Source: Cytobacillus massiliigabonensis (GTDB lineage: Bacteria > Bacillota > Bacilli > Bacillales > Cytobacillaceae). From it: 45,632 nucleotides of DNA. Positions 18,859 to 26,872 of this stretch are shown piece after piece. The notes beneath the pieces were generated by a model. It worked only from the letters and a program-made list of their open reading frames with translations, was not told the origin of the DNA and did no database searches. The stretch is from the NCBI RefSeq assembly GCF_900199725.1, contig NZ_LT904904.1, positions 1,657,335-1,702,966 of the forward strand, read 5' to 3'. The position numbers and the translations under genes were made by a program. Position 1 is the first letter of the stretch; every line of letters begins with the position of its first letter.

Positions 18859-18913
18859 TTGCATAAATATAATAATGTGTTAAAATACATTCAAGTGAAT
18901 AATTATTAATATG
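18859..18913 (+). promoter_or_regulatory. Promoter of artPQR with a possible ARG box
   Basis: TTGCAT (18859-18864) and TAAAAT (18881-18886) are spaced 16 bp and make a good sigma-A promoter. Just downstream, TGAATAATTATTAATATG (18896-18913) resembles an arginine-repressor half site (TGNATWWWWATNCA), a position suited to repression. In B. subtilis the art (yqiXYZ) genes are under AhrC control, which fits. The second half of the box is imperfect, so ArgR/AhrC binding is inferred. Confidence 0.5.
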
Positions 18914-19006
18914 CGATTGATACTTGAAAATTAATAATTTATCGCTAATAATAGATAATAGACAATTATAACAATTTTCAGAAAAGTTATAGGGGGAAAA
19001 TAAAAA

Positions 19007-19795
19007 ATGAAAAAAATAATCTCTTTCTTTTTTATTAGTATTCTAGTAATTGGATTACTAGCAGCTTGTGGAACAAGTGAGGAGGCATCATCTAATGGGT
19101 CCAAGGATAAAGATTCGGATAAAAAGGTTCTAACGATGGGAACATCAGCAGACTATGCGCCATTTGAATATATTGATACGGCAAAAGGTGACGAGATTAT
19201 CGGAATTGATGTTGATATTGCAAAAGCGGTAACTGAAAAGCTTGGCTATGAATTTAAAATTCAAGATATGGATTTTGGCGGATTAATTCAGGCACTTCAA
19301 TCTGGTCAAGTAGATTTTGTGCTATCTGCAATGTCTGCAACAGAGGATAGAAAAAAGAGTGTAGACTTTAGTGAAATCTATTACACTTCTAAACATATGA
19401 TTGTTTCTAAAAAGGATAGCGGAATTACAAAGGTAGAAGATCTTAAGGGCAAAAAGATTGGTGCACAGCTAGGCTCTATTCAAGAGGAAAAGGCGAAGGA
19501 ATTAGCAGAAGAAGTGGAAATGACTGTAGAAAACCGCAACCGTATTCCTGAGTTAATTCAAGAAATTAAGGCTGGCCGTTTTGATGCAGCCATTATTGAA
19601 GATACAGTTGCACAAGGCTATTTAGAAAATAATGATGATATCGAAGGGTTCACAGTTGAAGATGCCGATGGCGGTTATGCGATTGCTCTTCCAAAAGACA
19701 GTGAACTGACTGAAGAATTCAACAAGGCATTGAAAGAAATGATTGAAAACGGAGAACTAGATAAGATTTTGAAGAAGTGGTTTGAAGGTGAATGA
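19007..19795 (+). CDS. artP: Amino-acid (probably arginine) ABC transporter binding lipoprotein
   Basis: This extracellular lipid-anchored substrate-binding protein belongs to the SBP_bac_3 family. It has a signal peptide with lipobox LAAC (modified Cys21), a Ser/Lys-rich linker, then the family core: SADYAPFEYID, IIGIDVDIAKAVTEKLGYEF, GGLIQALQSGQVDFVLSAMSATEDRKKSVDFS and LKGKKIGAQLGSIQEEKA. The 262 residues match YqiX. AGGGGGA lies before the ATG. A strong terminator and an inverted repeat cluster separate it from the permease gene, so it is probably made in excess over the membrane parts. Specificity for basic amino acids is inferred from synteny and the possible ARG box. Confidence 0.9.
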   Translation: MKKIISFFFISILVIGLLAACGTSEEASSNGSKDKDSDKKVLTMGTSADYAPFEYIDTAKGDEIIGIDVDIAKAVTEKLGYEFKIQDMDFGGLIQALQSGQVDFVLSAMSATEDRKKSVDFSEIYYTSKHMIVSKKDSGITKVEDLKGKKIGAQLGSIQEEKAKELAEEVEMTVENRNRIPELIQEIKAGRFDAAIIEDTVAQGYLENNDDIEGFTVEDADGGYAIALPKDSELTEEFNKALKEMIENGELDKILKKWFEGE

Positions 19796-19820
19796 TTATA
19801 AGCTAGACTTCTAATCTGCT

Positions 19821-19858
19821 AAAAACGTTCAGAAGGATACTCACTTCTGAACGTTTTT
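19821..19858 (+). terminator. Strong terminator or attenuator between artP and artQ
   Basis: AAAAACGTTCAGAAG (19821-19835) and CTTCTGAACGTTTTT (19844-19858) form a perfect 15-bp stem with an 8-base loop, ending in T5. Inside the artPQR operon it would reduce transcription of the permease and ATPase genes relative to artP. Confidence 0.9.
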
Positions 19859-19864
19859 GCCCTC

Positions 19865-20139
19865 AAGTCGCATCCGCATTTCTTATTGTCTAGCTTCTGC
19901 GACTACCCCCTCGAGGTCACAAGCCAATCTGTCCAAAAGGTAAAGACCCACCTTTTAGCCAGTTCGTCTTGTGCTTGTCGGGGGTGTTCAAGTCGCATCC
20001 GCATTTCTTATTGTCTAGCTTCTGCGACTAGGGGCTCGAGGTCATAAGCCAATCCAGCAAGAAGGTTAAAGAACAACCTTCCCGCTGGCTCGTCTTATGC
20101 TTGTCGCCCCTGTTCAAGTCGCATCCGCATTTCTTATTG
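19865..20139 (-). repeat. Tandem structured intergenic element, inverted relative to the bkd copies
   Basis: Copy A (19865-19989), copy B (19990-20115) and a 24-base fragment (20116-20139) all start AAGTCGCATCCGCATTTCTT, the reverse complement of the ends at 11008-11285. Copy B stems: AGGGGC/GCCCCT, CATAAG/CTTATG, CCAGC/GCTGG, GAAGGTT/AACCTTC. Copy A stems: ACCCCC/GGGGGT, CACAAG/CTTGTG, AAAAGGT/ACCTTTT. Differences between copies occur on both arms and keep the pairing. The fragment ends directly at the artQ ribosome site. Together with the terminator it fills the 359-base artP-artQ gap. Confidence 0.85.
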
Positions 20140-20154
20140 AGAGGATTGTTATTT

Positions 20155-20814
20155 ATGAACCTAGATTTTACATCCATTCTCCCTTCCCTGCCCTATATAT
20201 TAAGAGGGATTGGTGTGACACTGCAAATTGTCGCATTGGCAGGATTATTAGGGTTTTTACTTGGAATTATTCTATCATTATTTAAAATTAGCTCGATTAA
20301 AGTGCTTGGATGGTTTGCGGATGCATATACATCCATATTTCGAGGAACTCCTCTAGTCTTGCAGCTAATGATTATATATTTTGGGTCCCCGCAAATATTT
20401 GGCTATCAGATTGAACCATATGTGGCTGCAGTCCTTGCTTTTGGCTTGAATTCCGCTGCTTATATTTCTGAAATAATCCGTGCGGGAATTCTAGCTGTTG
20501 ATAAAGGGCAAAGTGAAGCTGCAATGGCACTGGGTGTTCCTTACCGTCAAATGATGCTTAACATCATTCTGCCACAGGCACTGAAAAATATTTTGCCAGC
20601 TCTAATGAATGAATTTATTACTTTGACTAAGGAGTCAGCCATCGTTACGACTATTGGGGTAATGGATATTATGCGCAGAGCCTATCAGGTAGGTGCGGAC
20701 AAGTTTCGTTTCTTTGAACCATTATTATTGGCAGGTCTCATCTATTACTTAATGGTTATTACATTAACCATTCTTGGAAAAGTCGTCGAAAGGAGGATGA
20801 GACGCGGTGATTAA
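20155..20814 (+). CDS. artQ: Amino-acid ABC transporter permease
   Basis: This inner-membrane permease of the HisM/ArtQ type has 219 residues and about five membrane spans. The family motif is visible as [13 protein letters not shown] at the N terminus and the EAA loop [25 protein letters not shown], which docks the ATPase. ATG 20155 ([10 protein letters not shown]) follows GAGAGGA. The longer frame from 20101 reads into the repeat element and is not a credible N terminus. The stop overlaps the start of artR by 8 bases. Confidence 0.93.
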   Translation: MNLDFTSILPSLPYILRGIGVTLQIVALAGLLGFLLGIILSLFKISSIKVLGWFADAYTSIFRGTPLVLQLMIIYFGSPQIFGYQIEPYVAAVLAFGLNSAAYISEIIRAGILAVDKGQSEAAMALGVPYRQMMLNIILPQALKNILPALMNEFITLTKESAIVTTIGVMDIMRRAYQVGADKFRFFEPLLLAGLIYYLMVITLTILGKVVERRMRRGD

Positions 20815-21529
20815 AATTGATAATTTGCATAAGCAGTTTGGAAAATTGGAAGTGCTTAAAGGGATTTCCACAACGATTAAGGAAGGCGAAGTTGTGGCGA
20901 TTATCGGTCCTTCGGGTTCAGGGAAGTCAACTTTCCTTCGCTGTATTAATCTACTAGAAAAGCCTACAAATGGGCGTATCTTTATCGGTGAACAGGATAT
21001 AACGGATAAAAAAACAAATATTATGAAGGTCCGTCAAAATGTAGGAATGGTTTTTCAGCATTTTCATCTATTCCCGCATAAATCAGTCCTTGAGAATTTA
21101 ACTTATGCACCAATGAAAGTGAAGGGGCAGTCTAAGCAAGAAGCTGAGAAAATTGGCCTTGAGCTATTAGCAAAGGTTGGGCTATCCGCGAAAGCAAATG
21201 AATATCCGAGCCGATTATCAGGCGGGCAAAAACAAAGGGTTGCGATTGCCCGGGCATTAGCGATGCAGCCTGAGGTTATGCTTTTTGATGAACCAACATC
21301 AGCGCTTGACCCAGAGATGGTCAAGGAAGTTCTAGATGTAATGAAATCACTGGCACATACAGGAATGACAATGGCCATTGTTACCCACGAAATGGGGTTT
21401 GCCAGAGAAGTAGCGGATCGAGTCCTCTTTTTAGATGGCGGCGTGCTTGTAGAAGATGCACCGCCAAGTGAATTCTTTTCCAATCCAACGTCTGATCGTG
21501 CAAAAGATTTCTTGCAAAAAATGCTTTGA
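20807..21529 (+). CDS. artR: Amino-acid ABC transporter ATP-binding protein
   Basis: This 240-residue ATPase of the polar amino-acid uptake family powers ArtPQ. All motifs are present: Walker [11 protein letters not shown]-loop [14 protein letters not shown], signature LSGGQKQR, Walker [15 protein letters not shown] and H-loop VTHEM. The GTG start at 20807 follows AAGGAGGATGAGACGCG and overlaps artQ by 8 bases, so the two are translationally coupled. A terminator follows. Confidence 0.95.
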   Translation: MIKIDNLHKQFGKLEVLKGISTTIKEGEVVAIIGPSGSGKSTFLRCINLLEKPTNGRIFIGEQDITDKKTNIMKVRQNVGMVFQHFHLFPHKSVLENLTYAPMKVKGQSKQEAEKIGLELLAKVGLSAKANEYPSRLSGGQKQRVAIARALAMQPEVMLFDEPTSALDPEMVKEVLDVMKSLAHTGMTMAIVTHEMGFAREVADRVLFLDGGVLVEDAPPSEFFSNPTSDRAKDFLQKML

Positions 21530-21548
21530 ATTGTATAATAAAATGGAT

Positions 21549-21582
21549 GAAGATGGTCTTAAATGATCATCTTCTCTTTTTT
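21549..21582 (+). terminator. Rho-independent terminator after artR
   Basis: GAAGATG (21549-21555) pairs with CATCTTC (21568-21574), followed by TC and seven T. It ends the artPQR operon 19 bases after the stop. Confidence 0.8.
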
Positions 21583-21632
21583 TGGACATAATTTCTTATG
21601 AAGTTAAATTAGCAGTTATAGGGGTTTTTTAT

Positions 21633-22628
21633 ATGAAGTTTAAAATTGGCTATCGAACAATAAAAACAGCCATTGGCACTTCCGCATCGATCATTCTCGC
21701 TCAGATTTTAGGATTCGATAATTTTGTTTCGGCAGGAATATTAACCATTTTATGTATCCAGGTAACGAAAAAGCAATCGATAAAGACTTCTTGGAACCGT
21801 TTCAGTGCCTGTTTGTTAGCGATGTTATTTTCCATCGTATTTTTTGAGGGGATGGCTTATCATCCGATTATCATTGGCTTTTTATTGCTATTTTTTATTC
21901 CAACAGCCGTTATGCTTAAAATTAGTGATGGCATCGTGACAAGTAGTGTCATCATTCTGCATATTTATTCGGCTGGAGAGGTCACGATAGATATTCTGAT
22001 GAATGAATTAGGGATTATTACGATTGGGATCGGTGTTGCTCTCCTAGCTAATCTTTATATGCCAAGTCTTGATCAAAAGCTGCTTGAATATCAAATCCAG
22101 ATTGAAGAAAATTTTAAAAGAATATTCGATGAAATTGTTATCTATTTACGTACAAACGAAAGTAATTGGGATGGACTGGAAATAACCGAAACAGCCCAGC
22201 TGATTGAAGAAGCACAAGTCCTTGCCTATAGAGATGTGGAAAATCGCCTGCTCCGTAATGAAAATGTGTATTATCACTATTTTAAAATGCGTGAAAAGCA
22301 ATTTGAAATCATTGAAAGGGTTCTGCCTATTGTCATTTCGATCTCCTATACAATTGAACAAGGGGAAATGGTAGCTGATTTTATGGAAGACTTAGCTGCA
22401 AATATTCATCCGGGAAATACCGCAAACCGCTTTCTGGATAAGTTATACGAGATGAAGGCCTCTTTTAAAAGCATGGACCTGCCGAAAACGAGAGAGGAGT
22501 TTGAGGCACGAGCTGCTCTTTTTCAATTTGTAAGAGAGATGGAACAGTACTTATGGATTAAAAGCTCTGCAAAAGAGCTAAAGAGGGGAAGAAAAGAGAA
22601 TCATTTCACTGAATCCGGTGCAAACTAA
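21633..22628 (+). CDS. yqjA: Aromatic acid exporter (ArAE) family membrane protein YqjA
   Basis: This 331-residue protein has four or five hydrophobic segments in its first 165 residues (TIKTAIGTSASIILAQILGF, FVSAGILTILCIQV, FLLLFFIPTAVMLKI and neighbours), then a long soluble helical C-terminal domain. This is the DUF939/ArAE-like architecture of B. subtilis YqjA. The substrate is not known. ATG 21633 (MKFKIGYRTIKTA) follows ATAGGGG. The frame also opens at 21582, but there it overlaps the artR terminator. Confidence 0.88.
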   Translation: MKFKIGYRTIKTAIGTSASIILAQILGFDNFVSAGILTILCIQVTKKQSIKTSWNRFSACLLAMLFSIVFFEGMAYHPIIIGFLLLFFIPTAVMLKISDGIVTSSVIILHIYSAGEVTIDILMNELGIITIGIGVALLANLYMPSLDQKLLEYQIQIEENFKRIFDEIVIYLRTNESNWDGLEITETAQLIEEAQVLAYRDVENRLLRNENVYYHYFKMREKQFEIIERVLPIVISISYTIEQGEMVADFMEDLAANIHPGNTANRFLDKLYEMKASFKSMDLPKTREEFEARAALFQFVREMEQYLWIKSSAKELKRGRKENHFTESGAN

Positions 22629-22651
22629 CGGAAAAAAGATGAGGTGATTGT

Positions 22652-23164
22652 TTGCTTAAAATCATTTCCTCGGTACTGATTGCGTTTATTTTCTCGCCTA
22701 TTTGGCCGTTAGGGCCTAATCCTATGCCTGGGGATCCATTTATAATCGTAAATAAAAAGCTAAACGAAGTGGCTTTTATTAGCGAAAATAGAGTCCAAAC
22801 AGTGATTACAGCAGCGACAGGGAAGACGGATGAATTAACACCTGAAGGCCTCTTTACAATTACTATAAAGGCAAAGGATCCTTATTATCGAAAAAAGGAT
22901 ATTAAGGGCGGGGATGCAAATAATCCATTGGGGACGAGATGGATTGGATTCGATGCCGAAGATACGGATGGGAGAATATATGGGCTCCACGGGACAAACG
23001 ATCCATCCACTATTGGTAAATATGTATCCCAAGGGTGTATTCGCCTGCAAAATGAAGCAATCGAATCGTTATATGAATTTATTCCTATAGGAACAAAAAT
23101 ATTAGTTACTTCTACTTCAGAAACCTACCAACAGCTTGGACAAACATACGGTGCAATAAAATGA
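22652..23164 (+). CDS. L,D-transpeptidase (YkuD domain), YqjB position
   Basis: The YkuD-fold catalytic motif is complete: H113 in YGLHGTNDP, and C129/R131 in YVSQGCIRL. The 170-residue protein starts with a hydrophobic segment (about 1-20), a signal peptide or anchor, so it acts at the cell wall, probably making 3-3 cross-links or attaching proteins to peptidoglycan. There is no LysM or other binding domain. The TTG start follows GATGAGGTGAT. It lies 23 bases after yqjA, where B. subtilis has yqjB. Confidence 0.88.
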   Translation: MLKIISSVLIAFIFSPIWPLGPNPMPGDPFIIVNKKLNEVAFISENRVQTVITAATGKTDELTPEGLFTITIKAKDPYYRKKDIKGGDANNPLGTRWIGFDAEDTDGRIYGLHGTNDPSTIGKYVSQGCIRLQNEAIESLYEFIPIGTKILVTSTSETYQQLGQTYGAIK

Positions 23165-23196
23165 AGGGACTGTCAACAAGACAGTCCCTCTTTATA
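23165..23196. terminator. Terminator shared by the L,D-transpeptidase and Prli42-like genes
   Basis: AGGGACTGTC (23165-23174) and GACAGTCCCT (23180-23189) form a perfect 10-bp stem with an AACAA loop, followed by CTTTATAT on the plus strand. It starts at the L,D-transpeptidase stop and lies 12 bases beyond the stop of the convergent small gene. Confidence 0.85.
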
Positions 23197-23208
23197 TACA
23201 ATTTTTCT

Positions 23209-23304
23209 CTATAAAATCATCGTCAATCCAATTAGCAGTGTTGAGGCAAGCATGGCAAAAATCATTAAATATACGATTACTTTTTGCATCTTTCTATTAG
23301 ACAA
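23209..23304 (-). CDS. Prli42-like stressosome-associated miniprotein, 31 residues
   Basis: The minus strand has GGAGGGG (about 23308-23317) followed at good spacing by TTG 23304 and an open frame of 31 codons to TAG at 23209. The product begins LSNRKMQKVIVYLMIFAMLA and continues as a hydrophobic helix with small residues to a short MIL end. A basic N terminus plus one membrane helix, the KxVxVYLMxxAMxxS pattern and the 31-residue length match Prli42, the membrane miniprotein that anchors the stressosome in Listeria and is conserved in Bacillus. An internal ATG at 23289 is an alternative start. Automated annotation often misses it because of its size and TTG start. Confidence 0.75.
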   Translation of the reverse strand: MSNRKMQKVIVYLMIFAMLASTLLIGLTMIL

Positions 23305-23510
23305 TGATATCCCCTCCTCCAAGTTATCATTTGCTTATCTCTATTTTACTAGGAATCATTAAAATGAACAACCGCTCGATTTTTTAAAGGATTTTTCGAC
23401 ATGTTTAGCGAATATTAAAGTATCTGTATATTCTTATTATAGAAAAAAGCGTATAATTTTTGAATGTAGGGAACTGCGTGGCATATTGCTAGGAAAGGAA
23501 GGAGAACAAG

Positions 23511-23933
23511 TTGATAAAAAAAATTGATCATATTGGCATTGCCATCCGTTCACTTGATGAGGCGCTGCCATTCTATACGGAAATTCTAAAACTTCCGCTG
23601 CTTGGAATTGAAGAGGTGGAGAGTGAAAAGTTAAAGGTAGCCTTTTTAAAGGCGGGAGAGACGAAACTGGAACTATTAGAGCCAATGAGTGAAGATAGTG
23701 CAATTGCAAAATTTATTGAGAAGCGTGGGGAAGGACTCCATCATGTGGCACTTGGTGTAGACTCCATTCAGGAACGAATCAATGAAATAAAGGAAAAAGG
23801 CATTCGCATGATCCATGATGTGCCGAAAACTGGAGCTGGAGGAGCCCAGGTAGCTTTCATGCATCCGAAATCGACAGGAAGCGTTTTATATGAATTTTGC
23901 GAGAAGAAAGGAATGGAAAGAAATCATGACTGA
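23511..23933 (+). CDS. mce: Methylmalonyl-CoA epimerase (YqjC)
   Basis: This VOC-fold metalloenzyme of 140 residues interconverts (S)- and (R)-methylmalonyl-CoA, linking propionyl-CoA carboxylase to MutAB. The paired VOC half-repeats are visible: KIDHIGIAIRSLDEALPFYTE at the N terminus and GEGLHHVALGVDSIQERI in the second half. The metal-ligand histidines lie in IDHIG and HHVAL, and the conserved glutamate is in YEFCEK near the C terminus. The TTG start follows GGAAGGAG. The stop overlaps the next gene by 8 bases, so it is coupled to the carboxylase. Confidence 0.93.
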   Translation: MIKKIDHIGIAIRSLDEALPFYTEILKLPLLGIEEVESEKLKVAFLKAGETKLELLEPMSEDSAIAKFIEKRGEGLHHVALGVDSIQERINEIKEKGIRMIHDVPKTGAGGAQVAFMHPKSTGSVLYEFCEKKGMERNHD

Positions 23934-25476
23934 CATCTATGAGAAAATCAATGAACTATATGATCGCAAGCGAGAAATAGAATTGGGCGGCGGCGATGAG
24001 AAAATTGAAAAGCAGCATGAAAAGGGCAAGCTGACGGCGAGAGAAAGGATTGAATTATTAGTTGATCCAGGAACATTTGTCGAGCTGAACCCGTTTATTG
24101 AACATCGCTGCATGGACTTTGGTCTTGATGGCCAAAAAGGACCTGGTGATGGAGTTGTGACTGGGTATGGAAAAGTAAATGGCAGACCGATTTTCTTATT
24201 TTCACAGGATTTTACTGTTTTTGGCGGGGCATTAGGAGAGATGCACGCGAAGAAAATTGCCAATGTGATGGATCTGGCTGCTGAAAATGGGGCGCCATTT
24301 GTCGGCTTGAATGATTCCGGCGGTGCGCGGATTCAAGAAGGGGTAGTCTCCCTTGATGGATATGGACATATTTTTTACCGAAACTCGATTTATTCAGGCG
24401 TCATTCCGCAAATTTCCGTTATTATGGGACCTTGTGCTGGCGGAGCCGTTTATTCTCCAGCAATCACGGATTTTGTCTTTATGGTAGAGAAGACGAGTCA
24501 GATGTTTATCACAGGTCCGAAGGTGATTGAAACAGTAACTGGTGAAAAAATCTCTTCAGAAGATTTAGGCGGGGCAGGCGTACACAATTCCATTAGCGGG
24601 AATGCTCATTTTAAGGGAGAAACTGAAACAGAAGTAATTGAACAAGTCCGCCGGTTATTAAGCTACCTTCCGCAAAATAATGAGGAAAAGCCAACTCTAA
24701 CAGAGACGGATACTGAAGAAGATTACCGTCCCGATCTAACAGATGTCATTCCTTTCGATGCCGTTCGTCCTTATGATGTTAGAAAAGTCATCGAACAAGT
24801 TGTTGATGCCGATTCATTTATGGAGGTTCAGCCTGACTTTGCAAAAAATATTGTTGTTGGTTTTGCTCGAATCAAAGGAGAGGTTGTTGGATTAGTTTGC
24901 AATCAGCCGAAAGTCATGGCAGGCGGTCTTGATATTGATTCATCTGATAAAGCGGCTAGATTTATCCGTTTCTGTGATTCCTTCAATATCCCGCTCATTA
25001 CTTTTGAGGATGTAACAGGCTTCTTTCCCGGTGTCAAACAGGAGCATGGCGGAATTATCCGGCACGGTGCAAAGATTTTATATGCGTATTCAGAAGCGAC
25101 TGTGCCGAAGCTTACCGTCATTTTACGGAAGGCTTATGGAGGAGCCTATGTGGCACTGAACAGTAAGTCAATCGGTGCTGACCTGGTATTTGCCTGGCCA
25201 AATGCGGAGGTAGCTGTTATGGGTCCGCAGGGTGCAGCGAATATCATTTTTGCAAGGGAAATTTCAAACAGTGATGATCCTGAAGCGATTAGAGCGCAAA
25301 AAATTGAAGAATATCGCGAAAAGTTTGCCAATCCGTACGTCGCTGCTAGCAGGGGCATGATAGATGACGTCATTGATCCTCGGGAAACAAGGATAAAACT
25401 CATTCAAGCACTTGATATGCTAAGAAACAAGAAGGAAACGAGACCGAAAAAGAAGCATGGAAATATTCCGTTATAA
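23926..25476 (+). CDS. pccB: Propionyl/acyl-CoA carboxylase carboxyltransferase (beta) subunit (YqjD)
   Basis: This 516-residue biotin-dependent carboxyltransferase transfers CO2 from carboxybiotin to propionyl-CoA. Signatures are EKQHEKGKLTARERIELL at the N terminus, GDGVVTGYGKVNGRP, the oxyanion loops NDSGGARIQEGV and GPCAGGAVYSPA, then PGVKQEHGGIIRHGAKI and the second crotonase half RKAYGGAYVAL. ATG 23926 overlaps the mce stop. The frame opens earlier, at 23890, inside mce. No biotin carboxylase or biotin-carrier gene is in this window, so its alpha partner must be encoded elsewhere. Confidence 0.93.
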   Translation: MTDIYEKINELYDRKREIELGGGDEKIEKQHEKGKLTARERIELLVDPGTFVELNPFIEHRCMDFGLDGQKGPGDGVVTGYGKVNGRPIFLFSQDFTVFGGALGEMHAKKIANVMDLAAENGAPFVGLNDSGGARIQEGVVSLDGYGHIFYRNSIYSGVIPQISVIMGPCAGGAVYSPAITDFVFMVEKTSQMFITGPKVIETVTGEKISSEDLGGAGVHNSISGNAHFKGETETEVIEQVRRLLSYLPQNNEEKPTLTETDTEEDYRPDLTDVIPFDAVRPYDVRKVIEQVVDADSFMEVQPDFAKNIVVGFARIKGEVVGLVCNQPKVMAGGLDIDSSDKAARFIRFCDSFNIPLITFEDVTGFFPGVKQEHGGIIRHGAKILYAYSEATVPKLTVILRKAYGGAYVALNSKSIGADLVFAWPNAEVAVMGPQGAANIIFAREISNSDDPEAIRAQKIEEYREKFANPYVAASRGMIDDVIDPRETRIKLIQALDMLRNKKETRPKKKHGNIPL

Positions 25477-25511
25477 TACTGACGGATAAATTTTATAAAA
25501 GTGAGCATAAT

Positions 25512-25541
25512 TTTGCAAAAACCAAACTATTTTTGCAAAAA
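25512..25541. repeat. Two-unit copy of the 20-bp TTTGCAAA repeat (array 2)
   Basis: TTTTGCAAAAAC and TTTTTGCAAAAATAG have their TGC cores at 25514 and 25534, exactly 20 bp apart, as in the long arrays. TTGCAA (25533-25538) is also placed 18 bp before TATACT (25557-25562) and could act as the -35 of the yqjE promoter, so this copy may be part of a functioning promoter. Confidence 0.6.
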
Positions 25542-25611
25542 TAGAATCCATAAAGGTATACTAGAATAGTAAATAAGGAATTTATACATATATCGGGAGG
25601 ATTGGACGAAT

Positions 25612-26733
25612 ATGATTAATCATGAACGGTTATTAAATGAGTTTTTAGAGCTTGTACAAATTGATTCTGAAACAAAATATGAAACGGAAATAGCAAAAGT
25701 TCTAAAGAAGAAGTTCACTGACTTAGGTGTTGAAGTATTCGAAGATGATACTACTGCACAAACAGGCCATGGAGCTGGAAACTTGATTTGTACACTTCAA
25801 GGGACAAAAGAGGGTGTAGATACGATTTACTTTACATCTCATATGGATACAGTAGTCCCTGGAAAAGGCATTAAACCTTCTATTAAAGACGGGTATGTTG
25901 TAACAGATGGGACAACGATTCTAGGCGCAGATGACAAAGCGGGACTTGCAGCTATGTTTGAAGTGATCAAAGTATTAAAAGAGCAAAACATTCCTCATGG
26001 GAAAATCGAGTTTATTATTACAGTTGGGGAAGAGTCCGGTCTTGTTGGTGCAAAAGCACTTGATTCTTCTTTAGTAACTGCTAAATACGGCTATGCACTT
26101 GATAGTGATGGCAAGGTAGGAAATATTATTGTAGCAGCACCTACACAAGCGAAGGTAAAGGCAACAATCCTTGGGAAAACAGCTCATGCTGGTGTAGCTC
26201 CAGAAAAAGGAGTTTCTGCGATCACGATCGCTGCTAAAGCGATTTCAAGAATGCCTCTCGGCCGAATTGATGAAGAAACAACTGCAAATATTGGACGCTT
26301 CGAAGGCGGTACACAAACAAATATCGTTTGTGACCACGTTGAAATTTTGGCGGAGGCTCGCTCATTAGTAAATGAGAAAATGGAGCAGCAAGTTAGCAAG
26401 ATGAAAGAAGCATTTGAAACAGCAGCTGTCGAAATGGGCGGAAAAGCTGAAGTGGAAGTAGAAGTGATGTATCCTGGCTTTAAATTTGGCGAAGGGGACC
26501 ATGTGGTTGAAGTGGCCCGAAAAGCTGCTGCAAAAATCGGCCGCAGCTGTGAGCTATTAAAGAGCGGCGGCGGAAGTGATGCAAACGTGATTGCAGGCTT
26601 TGATATCCCAACTGTTAATCTTGCAGTTGGCTACGAGGAAATCCACACAACGAATGAGCGGATGCCGATTGAAGAATTAAATAAGTTAGCTGAAATGGTG
26701 ATTGCGATTATTGAGGAAGTAACCGCTCAATAA
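25612..26733 (+). CDS. yqjE: M20-family metallopeptidase, PepT-like (YqjE)
   Basis: This probable zinc aminopeptidase, similar to tripeptidase T, has 373 residues. The di-zinc site is complete: HMD (H77, D79), D107 in GADDKAG, the catalytic pair GEESG (E140/E141), D in YALDSDG and the C-terminal histidine in EEIHTTNER. The dimerisation domain lies at about 180-290 (ILGKTAHAGVAPEKG). The real peptide substrate is unknown. GGGAGG precedes the ATG. It has its own likely promoter and a hairpin downstream. Confidence 0.92.
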   Translation: MINHERLLNEFLELVQIDSETKYETEIAKVLKKKFTDLGVEVFEDDTTAQTGHGAGNLICTLQGTKEGVDTIYFTSHMDTVVPGKGIKPSIKDGYVVTDGTTILGADDKAGLAAMFEVIKVLKEQNIPHGKIEFIITVGEESGLVGAKALDSSLVTAKYGYALDSDGKVGNIIVAAPTQAKVKATILGKTAHAGVAPEKGVSAITIAAKAISRMPLGRIDEETTANIGRFEGGTQTNIVCDHVEILAEARSLVNEKMEQQVSKMKEAFETAAVEMGGKAEVEVEVMYPGFKFGEGDHVVEVARKAAAKIGRSCELLKSGGGSDANVIAGFDIPTVNLAVGYEEIHTTNERMPIEELNKLAEMVIAIIEEVTAQ

Positions 26734-26742
26734 TGAGAGAGG

Positions 26743-26773
26743 GAAGAGAACCTTAGTTAAAAGGGTTCTCTTC
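26743..26773 (+). terminator. Stem-loop after yqjE
   Basis: GAAGAGAACC (26743-26752) pairs perfectly with GGTTCTCTTC (26764-26773) around an A/T-rich loop of 11 bases. The following bases (TCGTCTATAAAA) are only weakly T-rich, so termination may be partial. Confidence 0.65.
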
Positions 26774-26872
26774 TCGTCTATAAAAAAGAAAGCAGTATGA
26801 AGAAGAATATGATATATTGAATGTAGTATACAGTGGAAATATATGCCCACTTGTGTGCAGGAGGGGTAGTTT

